Part shown: one piece after another, positions 1-8,915 of the stretch | Numbering within the stretch: the stretch's first letter is position 1 | How the letters are laid out: each line of letters opens with the position of its first letter | Assembly: GCA_013122435.1 (NCBI GenBank) | Contig: WYDT01000023.1 | Span: 1-64,000, forward strand | Direction: 5' to 3' | Origin: Chloroflexi bacterium AL-N1 | GTDB lineage: Bacteria; Chloroflexota; Chloroflexia; Chloroflexales; Roseiflexaceae | Length of the DNA: 64,000 nt | Translations under genes and position numbers: made by a program | The notes under the pieces: generated by a model | Databases searched by the model: none | Told to the model about the DNA's origin: nothing | Seen by the model: only the letters and a program-made list of their open reading frames with translations

Positions 1-2
1 AC

Positions 3-3000
3 TTCGGCTACGATGGGACCGGCTCCATTGGCGATACCGTCTGGTTCGACATCAATGGTGATGGCGTGTTGGACGCGGGCGAACCCGGCATCCCTGGTGT
101 AACCGTCCAACTAGACGTAGATTTTAATGGGGACGGGACAACCGACTTCATGACGACGACAACGACGGACGCCAATGGCAACTACCTGTTCGATGAGTTG
201 CCTGCGGGCGACTACACGATCACCGTGACACCACCGACGGGGACAAACCCGACGTTCGATGCTGACGGCGGAAACGATAATACTTCCGACCATACGCTCG
301 GCGATGGTGAGGATAACCGCGACCAGGACTTTGGCTACAACGGCACGGGTTCCATTGGCGATACCGTTTGGTATGACATCAATGGCGATGGCGTGCTGGA
401 TGCGGGTGAGCCGGGCATTCCAGGGGTAACCATAACCCTTGACGTTGATCTGGATGGTGATGGGGCAACGGATTTCACCGTAATAACAACCACAGATGCG
501 AATGGCAACTACCTATTCGACAATCTACCACCGGGCGATTACACGGTTACGACCGATCAGCCAGCCGGAACTACGCAGACATACGATGCGGACGGTACGG
601 GTACGTCCAACACCTCGGACTATACTCTGGCTGATGGCGAGGATAACCTCGCCCAGGACTTCGGCTACAATGGCACCGGATCACTTGGTGATCGTGTCTG
701 GGTCGACCTTGATGGTGATGGTGTCCAGGACGCTGGTGAACCTGGGATCGGGGGTGTTAATGTGACACTCATCTGGTACGGACCTGACGGCGTCGTAGGC
801 GGTGGTGACGATGTTACCTACATCGACACCACTAACGGAAGTGGAAACTACCTTTTCAATGACCTTCCACCTGGGGAATATCAGGTAGACATCGATACTG
901 GCACGATCCCAACCGGGTACGTAGAAACATATGACTTAGATACTACCACAACACCATCGACCACCCGAACTGATTTGGCTGCTGGGCAAAACCGCACGAA
1001 CGTCGACTTTGGCTATCAGGATACGAGCACAGGAACGAGCACACTCGGTGATCGTTTGTGGATTGACACCAATGGCGATGGCATCCAGGATGCTGGTGAG
1101 ACTGGCATCAATGGAGTGACCGTAAACCTGATCACCCCTGGACCTGATGGACTGTTTGGCTCATCTGACGATCTGATTACCAGCACAGTTACTGCAGGAG
1201 ATGGAAACTATTCCTTCACTGATTTAATGGTGGGCAACTATCGTGTAGATGTTGACGAGAGCACACTTCCCACCGACCTTAGTCCAACCTTTGAACTCGA
1301 TAGTACGTTAGATGGGTACATCGATGTGAGCCTTGGAACCGGAGAAGTTCGCGATGATATCGACTTTGGGTATCAGGAACCCGACGATGATGTAACAGGG
1401 TCCCTTGGTGATCGAGTCTGGGAAGATACCAATGGGAATGGCATCCAGGATCCTGGAGAACCGGGTATTGGTGGAGTGACCATCACGCTCACAGGAGCCG
1501 GACCAGATGGTGTCTTTGGCACAGCCGACGATACAACTGATACAACAACAACAGGGTCAGATGGATCATATAGTTTCACTGGACTACCTGCCGACGAGTA
1601 TCAGGTTACGATTGACCCAAGTACCGTCCCATCTGGCTTTAACGAGACGTATGAACTTGACGCAAGTCTGGATGGGAACGTTATCGTCACACTGCTCCCT
1701 GGGCAGGATCGCGATGATGTCGACTTTGGCTATACGAACGGAACCGTCACACCGCCAACTGGTGCAATTGGTGACACCATCTGGTTTGATGCCAATGGCG
1801 ATGGGGTGCAGGACCCTGGTGAAACAGGTATACCTGGAGTAGAAGTCACGCTCACTTGGTACGGGCCGGATGGCGTACCTGGTGGTGGTGATGACGTCAC
1901 CTATACCCAGATCACCGATAGCAGTGGCAACTACAATTTCACAGGGCTCCCAGCAGGCGAGTTTGGTGTGACCGTAAATACATCCACCCTACCACCAGGG
2001 ATGCAGGAAACGTACGACCTCGACGGTGGAAATGACAGCACCGCCGCCGTTTCACTCACCGATGGTCAAGTACGCGATGATGTCGACTTTGGGTACACCG
2101 GAACAGGCTCACTCGGGGATCGAATCTGGTACGACGCCGACAATGACCGTGTCCAGGATGCCAGCGAAACAGGGCTTGGTGGTGTAACCGTCAATCTGGT
2201 GTGGTATGGACCCGATGGCGTACCCGGTGGTGGTGACGATGTTACCTCCACCACCACGACCGACGCCAACGGCATCTACACCTTCGACAACCTTCCCGCA
2301 GGAACCTACAATGTACAAGTTGACACGGGAACATTGCCCGGAAGCATCACGAATCCCACCTATGAATTAGATGGAACACTTGATGCGACAACTGTCGTTG
2401 AACTGGGTGCCGGTCAGGATCGTACCAATATCGACTTCGGTTACACCGACGGAGATACAAGCGCAAACACAGCCAGCATAGGGGATCGCCTCTGGATCGA
2501 TCTGAATGGCGATGGCGTTCAGGACCCGAACGAACCAGGGCTTCCTGGGGTAGCTGTGCTATTGACGTGGTATGGACCGGACGGTGTCCCTGGTGGCGGC
2601 GATGATGTCACCTACACCCAAACCACCGATGACAACGGCACCTATAACTTCACCGATCTTCCGGCAGGCGAGTACCACATTGATATTGACCCATCAAGTA
2701 TCCCATCTGGTTTGAGTGGTACCTATGAAGTTGACGACGGCATCGATGGACAGGTAGATATCACTCTTACCGAGGGCGAAGCACGTGATGATGTTGACTT
2801 TGGCTATCAGGGAAGTGGCTCCATTGGTGATACTGTTTGGTATGATATCAACGGCAATGGCGTGCAAGATCCGAATGAACCGGGCCTTGGTGGTGTTGAG
2901 ATTGAAGTGCTGTGGTATGGGCCGGATGGCGTACCTGGTGGTGGCGATGATGTTACCTTCACGACCCCAACCGATAGCGATGGTGGATACAGCGTTGATG

Positions 3001-3866
3001 GCTTGCCACTCGGCAGTTATCAAGTCATCATTGAGTCAGGAGTACCAGATGGCATGGAAGGCACGTCGGAACTCGATAATTCCCTGAACGGCAACACACA
3101 GGTTAATCTCACACCTGCAAACCCAGATCGTACCGATGTCGACTTTGGCTACACTGGAACAGGGTCAATCAGCCAGAACGTATGGATTGATGAAGATGGC
3201 AATGGGGTACGCGATCCTGGTGAAGAAGGTATTCCCGGCGTCGAAGTTACGGTCACATGGTATGGACCGGATGGTGTCCCTGGTGGCGACGATGATGTCA
3301 TCATTACCACCACAACCGATAATGATGGGAATTATATGATCCCCAATCTTCCGGCAGGGAACTATCAGGTTACGGTGAATACAGATACGTTACCACCAGA
3401 CTTACGCCCCACATACGACCGTGATGGTGGTGAGGACTCAACAACGGATTTGACAGTTGGGGTCGGAGAAGATGTGTCAGATATCAATTTCGGATATGAA
3501 GATACTACACCAACTGCCATTGTCCTTGTGAGCTTCACGGCAAATCACGCTGGAGACGAAGTTATGGTACGCTGGGAGACCAGTGCCGAGATCGACACCT
3601 GGGGCTTCCACCTGTATCGCAGCGAGGATGGCACCTGGGAGAACGCCCAACGTGTGACCGATGCGATGATCCTTGCTGAGGGTCGGGGCCAGGGTGGCGC
3701 AGCGTATCGTTGGACCGACCAAGACGTGAATACGACCGCGACCTACACCTACTGGCTGGTGGAGACCGAACTGGACGGCAGCACGAATCGCTATGGCCCC
3801 GCCCAGACGGTGGTGGACCCCAGCACTGCCGAACACCAGATCTTCCTGCCCTTCGTAGGACGCTAA
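3..3866 (+). CDS. SdrD B-like repeat surface protein, 3' part
   Basis: The reading frame is open from base 3, so the 5' end, including any signal peptide, lies outside the window; about 1287 residues are visible. Ten tandem repeats of roughly 105-125 residues each open with a G-S-I/L-G-D-x-V/I-W motif and an acidic D-x-N-G-D-G-V-x-D-x-G-E loop, and close with a D-F-G-Y motif. This is the pattern of SdrD B-like (Cna-B type) domains, which in known family members bind calcium and form rigid surface stalks. After the last repeat comes a roughly 115-residue beta-rich, fibronectin-III-like domain, and the protein ends in I-F-L-P-F-V-G-R. I infer a cell-surface or secreted adhesin or stalk. No LPxTG sorting signal is present. 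The next gene is convergent, separated by a hairpin. Confidence 0.88.
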   Translation, partial: FGYDGTGSIGDTVWFDINGDGVLDAGEPGIPGVTVQLDVDFNGDGTTDFMTTTTTDANGNYLFDELPAGDYTITVTPPTGTNPTFDADGGNDNTSDHTLGDGEDNRDQDFGYNGTGSIGDTVWYDINGDGVLDAGEPGIPGVTITLDVDLDGDGATDFTVITTTDANGNYLFDNLPPGDYTVTTDQPAGTTQTYDADGTGTSNTSDYTLADGEDNLAQDFGYNGTGSLGDRVWVDLDGDGVQDAGEPGIGGVNVTLIWYGPDGVVGGGDDVTYIDTTNGSGNYLFNDLPPGEYQVDIDTGTIPTGYVETYDLDTTTTPSTTRTDLAAGQNRTNVDFGYQDTSTGTSTLGDRLWIDTNGDGIQDAGETGINGVTVNLITPGPDGLFGSSDDLITSTVTAGDGNYSFTDLMVGNYRVDVDESTLPTDLSPTFELDSTLDGYIDVSLGTGEVRDDIDFGYQEPDDDVTGSLGDRVWEDTNGNGIQDPGEPGIGGVTITLTGAGPDGVFGTADDTTDTTTTGSDGSYSFTGLPADEYQVTIDPSTVPSGFNETYELDASLDGNVIVTLLPGQDRDDVDFGYTNGTVTPPTGAIGDTIWFDANGDGVQDPGETGIPGVEVTLTWYGPDGVPGGGDDVTYTQITDSSGNYNFTGLPAGEFGVTVNTSTLPPGMQETYDLDGGNDSTAAVSLTDGQVRDDVDFGYTGTGSLGDRIWYDADNDRVQDASETGLGGVTVNLVWYGPDGVPGGGDDVTSTTTTDANGIYTFDNLPAGTYNVQVDTGTLPGSITNPTYELDGTLDATTVVELGAGQDRTNIDFGYTDGDTSANTASIGDRLWIDLNGDGVQDPNEPGLPGVAVLLTWYGPDGVPGGGDDVTYTQTTDDNGTYNFTDLPAGEYHIDIDPSSIPSGLSGTYEVDDGIDGQVDITLTEGEARDDVDFGYQGSGSIGDTVWYDINGNGVQDPNEPGLGGVEIEVLWYGPDGVPGGGDDVTFTTPTDSDGGYSVDGLPLGSYQVIIESGVPDGMEGTSELDNSLNGNTQVNLTPANPDRTDVDFGYTGTGSISQNVWIDEDGNGVRDPGEEGIPGVEVTVTWYGPDGVPGGDDDVIITTTTDNDGNYMIPNLPAGNYQVTVNTDTLPPDLRPTYDRDGGEDSTTDLTVGVGEDVSDINFGYEDTTPTAIVLVSFTANHAGDEVMVRWETSAEIDTWGFHLYRSEDGTWENAQRVTDAMILAEGRGQGGAAYRWTDQDVNTTATYTYWLVETELDGSTNRYGPAQTVVDPSTAEHQIFLPFVGR
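12..3505 (+). repeat. Ten tandem SdrD-B-like coding repeats (~330-370 bp)
   Basis: Each unit can be placed by the G-D-[TR]-[VIL]-W start (unit ten is degenerate here, I-S-Q-N-V-W) and the D-F-G-Y end. The units are clearly related at DNA level, for example the recurring segment that codes W-Y-G-P-D-G-V-P-G-G-G-D-D-V-T in units 6, 7, 8 and 9. Unit 3 has a near match, V-V-G-G-G in place of V-P-G-G-G, and unit 10 has G-G-D-D-D. The sequence similarity suggests growth by unequal recombination. Confidence 0.8.
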
Positions 3867-3872
3867 CCAACC

Positions 3873-3901
3873 AGCGCCGGTGTGATAATCACATCGGCGC
3901 T
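3873..3901. terminator. Hairpin between convergent genes
   Basis: The arms AGCGCCGGTGTGAT and ATCACATCGGCGCT pair over 14 positions with one mismatch. The hairpin sits directly after the repeat protein stop and before the stop of the convergent lipoprotein gene. There is no long T-run, so it is a probable bidirectional terminator rather than a textbook one. Confidence 0.55.
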
Positions 3902-3944
3902 AAACCAATAATCTTCAGGTTTAACCTCACATGAGGCCCTGCTA

Positions 3945-4451
3945 CTAGCCCTCTGGCTCATCTAAAGCTTCTTTGCTACCCTTCGCAGTATAAATAACTA
4001 CCCCAGAACCACCAAACTGTTCGGCATCAATGGCTCCTATTGTCACGCTTACGATACCACCACCGATACCGCCACCAATATCATATCCAGCCAGCAATAA
4101 ATCTAAGTCCTCTTGCAATCCTGGCATCCCCTCCACACGCCGCCATCGCGGATCTCCTTCTGCCAACTCTGCTTCGTAGAAAGCAGCAATATCTTCCAAA
4201 CTCTCTTCGGAAAGATATACTTTCTGTTCAATAGTGTCTTCAAGCACCTCACGTCCAATCATTGTTCCAGGAACCTCAGCTTGCCAGCCCTCGATAATAG
4301 CCCGTATCTCACTGTTCTCAATTTCACTCACGTCAGCTATCTCAGTTGACTCGGGAGGATCAGCAATTGATGTATCATCAGGCACCCCACCACCAATACA
4401 AGCTGTCAAACCAAATGTCAAAAGTAGTCCAAACAGAAGGACCCGTCGCAT
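3945..4451 (-). CDS. Small lipoprotein, FY-x2-EL family A
   Basis: 168 residues when started at the ATG at 4451, which has an AAAGG-like ribosome site; a longer upstream frame is rejected because the signal peptide starts here. Residues 1-18 form a lipoprotein signal ending in the lipobox L-T-A-C (Cys18). The mature part is acidic and has a segment Y-L-S-E-E-S-L-E-D-I-A-A-F-Y-E-A-E-L followed by R-W. The lipoprotein at 5366-5800 has an equivalent segment, so the two are probably distant paralogues. It should be anchored on the outer face of the cytoplasmic membrane. I do not recognise a function. Confidence 0.75.
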   Translation of the reverse strand: MRRVLLFGLLLTFGLTACIGGGVPDDTSIADPPESTEIADVSEIENSEIRAIIEGWQAEVPGTMIGREVLEDTIEQKVYLSEESLEDIAAFYEAELAEGDPRWRRVEGMPGLQEDLDLLLAGYDIGGGIGGGIVSVTIGAIDAEQFGGSGVVIYTAKGSKEALDEPEG

Positions 4452-4645
4452 ATCCCAGACCTTTCTATATGTGCATCTGTATATGTACTCACATCGTAAT
4501 AGGCAGCACGACAGTGTAACATAAATAATATTCCACACATCAGCCATTCATAAAAGCACATACAGTATAGCCGAAAAATGCTGGCATTCGGCATAGGCAG
4601 ACAGTGTGTATGTAGAAATTTGGTGGTCGTTGACATGTATGCGTG

Positions 4646-5287
4646 CTACTGTAGCTTCTCTATTACCATAGCAACATTGTTGAACTGTCGTGAGTCAGGG
4701 CCAGATATGAGGGTTGCAGATATGTTCGTGGCTTGATTCAGCTTACTTACCAGCACTTCCACCTGATCATGCAGTGGCCAGTAGCCGCGTTCACCAGTCG
4801 GCGCGGTTTGTGCTGTCGCAAACGTTATGATACATCTTCCACTATTGGCAAGTAAGGGCAGAAGCTGTAGAAAAACAGCGTGGGGCTCAGGCCAGAAATA
4901 AAAGGTGTGAATGCTGATGACCTTATCAAAGTGTTGATCGTTAAAGGGCAGCGCAACCATATCACCACGCAGTAACGAAAGGTGGCCACGTGTACGTGCT
5001 GCAGCATGACGCCGAGCAGCAACTCGAACCATCGTCGCCGAAAGATCAATACCAACAACATATCCGTTTGGGCTACGGTTGAGAGCAAGTTCAAGCCCTT
5101 GTCCTGCGCCAAATCCAATTTCGAGGACACGGTCATTCGGTTGAAGATCGAGAAGTTCCATACTCCAGGTAGTTTCTGGCGCATGTTGGCGAAGCATACG
5201 TTTACCTATCAACTGACCAATAAGTCCCGTTGGGTAGCGATGCTGCTGGTCAAGATAGGCGGTCCATTTCGTACATAGATCAGTCAT
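4646..5287 (-). CDS. Class I SAM-dependent methyltransferase
   Basis: 213 residues from the ATG at 5287, which has GGAG about 8 bases upstream; the frame runs further back to 5350 but without a ribosome site. Motif I is V-L-E-I-G-F-G-A-G-Q-G (about residue 53), the acidic ribose-binding residue lies in V-V-G-I-D-L-S, and a later G-D-M-V-A-L-P-F matches motif III of the UbiE/type-11 group. The substrate cannot be read from sequence. It lies between two lipoprotein genes on the same strand but is spaced widely enough for its own promoter. Confidence 0.85.
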   Translation of the reverse strand: MTDLCTKWTAYLDQQHRYPTGLIGQLIGKRMLRQHAPETTWSMELLDLQPNDRVLEIGFGAGQGLELALNRSPNGYVVGIDLSATMVRVAARRHAAARTRGHLSLLRGDMVALPFNDQHFDKVISIHTFYFWPEPHAVFLQLLPLLANSGRCIITFATAQTAPTGERGYWPLHDQVEVLVSKLNQATNISATLISGPDSRQFNNVAMVIEKLQ

Positions 5288-5365
5288 AACGTATCTCCAA
5301 AAGCAATGATAAGCTGATACTGATACCATCATAGTCCATGATGGTGACAATCAACGTCACAATGC

Positions 5366-5800
5366 TTATTGAGATGCACGCAGCGTGTAGATCAATACAT
5401 CAGCATTAGCATAATCACGAGTATCAAAAGTCACCACAACCAGGAGTTCTTCCTCCCGGCGATAGACTAACAGGCGCTGAGAACTATCCTTTGGGATGGT
5501 GTCGGTATCCATTATCCAACCGCTACTCGTCAGTTCCTCAACATAAAATGTAGTCACCGCATCCAAACTGAGCGAAGTGGTAAAGGTTTGTGTCTCTCCA
5601 ATCTCAAACTGTTGTTGTCTAAGCAAAGACTTGATATTCAGGTCAATACTATTGAGCAAAAGATCAAGCGTTTCATTTTGCTCTGGTCTGTAGGGTGTGG
5701 CCTCAGCTAACACAGGCAGGTTTGCCTCATTAACTAAGTCACCACACCCAGTCGATATGGCTAGCAATACACAGAGCAGAAGTAATAAGCGATAACACAT
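5366..5800 (-). CDS. Small lipoprotein, FY-x2-EL family B
   Basis: 144 residues. The N-terminus is a hydrophobic signal ending in the lipobox-like S-T-G-C (Cys19). The mature domain contains S-L-D-A-V-T-T-F-Y-V-E-E-L followed by G-W, equivalent to the segment in the lipoprotein at 3945-4451. It starts 20 bases after the stop of the FG-GAP repeat gene on the same strand, so the two are probably co-transcribed. The ribosome site is weak. Function unknown; probably a membrane-anchored extracellular protein. Confidence 0.72.
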   Translation of the reverse strand: MCYRLLLLLCVLLAISTGCGDLVNEANLPVLAEATPYRPEQNETLDLLLNSIDLNIKSLLRQQQFEIGETQTFTTSLSLDAVTTFYVEELTSSGWIMDTDTIPKDSSQRLLVYRREEELLVVVTFDTRDYANADVLIYTLRASQ

Positions 5801-5820
5801 AAACGATCTGGTTATATCAT

Positions 5821-7020
5821 CTAACGTTCAAGTAACGGTAAATACACAGCACGTGTCAGGTAATCGTCCTCATTCGATAACCCTACATACACATCTCCCT
5901 CTGTGTTATCAGAGCTACCCCCACGTGCAAACGCAATCACATCAGCACGTCCATCTTCATTAAAATCTCCAGTCGTGCATAATTGTTCACCAAAACAAAA
6001 ATCGCCCTGCCACAATTCAACATCATCAAAACGCTCACCATCTGAGAGTGCTACATAGACATCACCACGATCATCATCGGTCTGGCTGTCACGCACAAAC
6101 GCAATGATATCATCACGACCATCATCATTTACATCACCAATGGCACAAACCTCATCCCCAATACAGAAGAAATCCTGCCAAACTATTCCATTGCCAAAAC
6201 TACCACTACCATCAGACAGCGCCACATAGACATCTCCTTCGTCATTATCTCTCTCACTGCTACGGACAAAGGCAATGATATCATCATTCCCATCCCCATT
6301 AAAATCACCAATCTTACAAATTTCATCATCAACACAAAAACGCTCATCCCACTGGACACCATCACCAACAAACGTTGAACCATCAGACAGTGATACGAAG
6401 ACATCGCCCTCGGCACCATCTGAGCGCGTGCTTTTCACAAAGGCAATCACATCATCATTTCCATCCCCGTTAAAGTCACCTACCAAACATTCCTCATCGC
6501 CAATACAAAACAAATCCTGCCAGGGCGCACCCTCTCGTATAAACTCGTTGCCATTTGAGATTGCCACAAAGACATCGCCTTCCCGATCTCCCGATTGTGA
6601 GCTACGAACAAATGCGACAACATCATCGCGATTATCATTGTTGAAATCACCGACGAGACAGACCTCATCATCAAGGCAGAACGACTCTTGCCAGACCCCA
6701 CTGGTCGAACGAAACCGCTCGCTATTGGACAGGGCCACAAAGACATCACCCTCCTCTTCACCAGTTTTGGTACTCTGGACAAAAGCCACAATATCATCCC
6801 TGCCATCCCCGTCAAAATCACCAACATCACAGGTTTCGTCGCCAATACAGAAAAAATCGTTCCAGAGTGCCGGAAATGCACCAGGCCCAAAACTATCGGC
6901 AAAAACGCCACGAATACTGAACCAACCTACGCCAACCATCATACTACCTATAACAAGAACAGGCAGTAAGATACGCATAATGAAACATTGCGGTAAAGAC
7001 AACTTTGTCTCCGATTGCAT
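5821..7020 (-). CDS. Secreted FG-GAP/VCBS six-repeat protein
   Basis: 399 residues. The start at 7020 is fixed by AAGGAGG six bases upstream. A signal peptide (about residues 1-42) is followed by six repeats of about 55 residues. Each repeat has W-x3-F-C, an acidic pair, C, then G-D-F-N-G-D-G-x-D-D-I-I-A-F-V and E-G-D-V-F-V-A-L-S. The D-x-N-x-D-G-x-x-D loop is the calcium-binding FG-GAP/VCBS signature of beta-propellers; six blades are visible. Each repeat carries two cysteines about six residues apart, which suggests one disulfide per blade in the exported protein. The C-terminus is A-V-Y-L-P-L-L-E-R, like the tail of the adhesin at the start of the window. Ligand unknown. Confidence 0.85.
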   Translation of the reverse strand: MQSETKLSLPQCFIMRILLPVLVIGSMMVGVGWFSIRGVFADSFGPGAFPALWNDFFCIGDETCDVGDFDGDGRDDIVAFVQSTKTGEEEGDVFVALSNSERFRSTSGVWQESFCLDDEVCLVGDFNNDNRDDVVAFVRSSQSGDREGDVFVAISNGNEFIREGAPWQDLFCIGDEECLVGDFNGDGNDDVIAFVKSTRSDGAEGDVFVSLSDGSTFVGDGVQWDERFCVDDEICKIGDFNGDGNDDIIAFVRSSERDNDEGDVYVALSDGSGSFGNGIVWQDFFCIGDEVCAIGDVNDDGRDDIIAFVRDSQTDDDRGDVYVALSDGERFDDVELWQGDFCFGEQLCTTGDFNEDGRADVIAFARGGSSDNTEGDVYVGLSNEDDYLTRAVYLPLLER

Positions 7021-7505
7021 GTCTACCTCCTTACAGATAATTAGGCGCTATTCTAACAGAAGAAGCACAGCCCGAATCGCAGGGACACTTTTTATACATA
7101 GTATGACAGATGCAAAACACTCTGAAGCTATACCAAAGCAAGTACTTGACAAAGCAAATAACTAATGATACTGTATATCAAAATTAATGATACTATGTAT
7201 CATTAAAATCACCGCAAATGAACCCGCCACTGCACTTATTATGGGGAACCCGAATGAAACCTGCAACCAACCAAAGCATTCCAATTGCTATTTTGTCAGG
7301 CTTGCTTGCCACAAGCCTGCATACGCACCAAATCCCAGACACCTCAGCTCACTTGCAAGATCCTCCAACAACACAGCAACACACAAGCAATGCTTCAGAG
7401 AGGATTGAGACTCAACAATATCCTTAGCTACACAGTTACATTGAAGGACGCTACTGATACCTTTTTTACACTTGAATAGAGATGTTTATCTAGAGGAAAA
7501 TCTCA
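7021..7505. other. Divergent intergenic region
   Basis: 485 bases between the FG-GAP gene (minus) and the broken MFS gene (plus). It holds the tandem palindromes described separately at 7166-7204. No convincing protein-coding frame with a ribosome site was seen; short open frames here look like chance. Confidence 0.6.
7166..7204. promoter_or_regulatory. Tandem palindromic operator upstream of MFS pseudogene
   Basis: A 19-base perfect palindrome AATGATACTATGTATCATT (7186-7204) is preceded 22 bases upstream, start to start, by a weaker copy TGATACTGTATATCA (7166-7180). The following bases TAAAATC also occur after the related element before the COG0523 GTPase (11584-11623). Binding by a dimeric repressor is inferred; because the second gene is a COG0523 GTPase, a metal-responsive regulator is one possibility. 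Confidence 0.55.
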
Positions 7506-8690
7506 ATGCACAATAAACCTATCACGTTGATTAAAACAACGCTGCTCCTGACCAGTACGCTCATCGTCATCGCCAATGCCACCGTCTCACCTACGCTGCC
7601 CGCTATTCAAGCAGCCTTTGCCAACACACCAGGAGTTGCATTATTGACACGTCTTGTGTTCACAATGCCAGCATTATTTGTTGTGATCGGCTCGCTTGTG
7701 GTTGGTACCGTGATTGATAAGTTTGGTCGTAAACCCTTACTCATTGGTTCAGCCCTGCTGTACGCATTCGCTGGCGGATCAGGCTTTCTACTCGACAACC
7801 TGTTTCTCATCCTTATTGGTCGTGCGCTGTTGGGGCTGGCTCTTGCAGGCATTATGACTACCATTACGACACACTGATTGCCGATCACTTCGAAGGAGAG
7901 ACGCACACAATTCCTGGCCTTATAGATGGCCTTTAATGGCGCAAGTGCTTTTGTGTTGCTGATTTTTAGTGGCTTTCTAGCCGATCTCAACTGGCGTATA
8001 CCCTTTCTGATACACCTTACTGCACTGGCTTTTATACCGCTTCTGATAGTTGCCCTCTATGAACCAAAACTCATTGAAAAGACAAAGTCGTCAACAGTAT
8101 CAGTACATCTACCCATCAAGCTGCTCACGATCATCTATGGTTTAACGTTCATAGCTATGACCATCTTCCATATGGTCCCAGTCCAACTCTCCTATCATTT
8201 AGAGCAACAGATAGGTGCAAGTGGTCTACAAATCGGCATTGTTTTTGCGCTATCCTCAATATCCAGCACGCTCTCAGCATCCTTCTATGGAAAAGTCAAG
8301 CGTCGTCTTGAGTACGTCCAAATTATGGGCCTCGTTTTGGGGACATTAGGTTTCGGTTTCGACATTATTGGCTTTGCAGGCAACTACACAATGGTGCTTA
8401 TCGGCTCAATCATCACAGGTCTTGCTTTAGGTTTGATGATGCCTACCTTTACTGCGTGGATCACCGACGTTCCTTCTCCTGAAATACGGGGACGTGCGGT
8501 GGGTGGCTCAACAATAGCGATCTTCCTTGGGCAGTTCTTGTGCCCGTTGTGGAGTCAACCTGTCGTCAACACGCTCTCCTATGAAACAGCGTTTGTTGTA
8601 TTGGGGGCGTTTGTGCTGGGATTGGCCATCATTCTATTAGCTGCCCGTCATTCATTACAACAGCCTGTGACTGTATCACAACATCGGTGA
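7506..8690 (+). pseudogene. MFS drug/sugar transporter, broken
   Basis: Two open stretches in the same frame, 7506-7877 (TM1-4) and 7926-8690 (TM5-12), together make a normal-length 12-TM MFS protein with the D-K-F-G-R-K loop after TM2. Between them the original sequence can be followed. Two extra bases in an ACAC run near 7873 shift the frame (L-I-A-D-H-F-E-G-E follows in the new frame), two bases appear lost near 7906, restoring the frame, and a TAG at 7923 stands where a Gln codon is expected, just before M-A-F-N-G. The in-frame TGA at 7875 and the TAG at 7923 block translation, so this is very likely inactive. A second, shorter remnant of a related gene lies at about 11290-11570. Confidence 0.85.
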
Positions 8691-8915
8691 AGGCTCATAC
8701 AATAACACTTGACAACGCGACCAGTAAGGCACACCGTTGGAGCAAGACGTGGAAACCGTACCTTTTTGTGCACATGTCCCCGCTGGTCTATCGTCTGTTT
8801 CTGTTGAAGATCCAGCGTCCGTGTTCCTTTCCAATCGAACACAGGTCCAAGTTGTGCCTCCGCCAATCGGGCTTCTTCGCGTATACACACATTCTTTGTC
8901 TTGCTCACACCGCGT

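Noticed and set aside
1..3866. An LPxTG-type sorting signal for the repeat adhesin
   Set aside because: The C-terminus has L-P but no L-P-x-T-G, hydrophobic anchor or basic tail.
7187..7479. Several short plus-strand frames before the MFS pseudogene
   Set aside because: Overlapping frames in the same direction, low complexity, without ribosome sites; probably chance.
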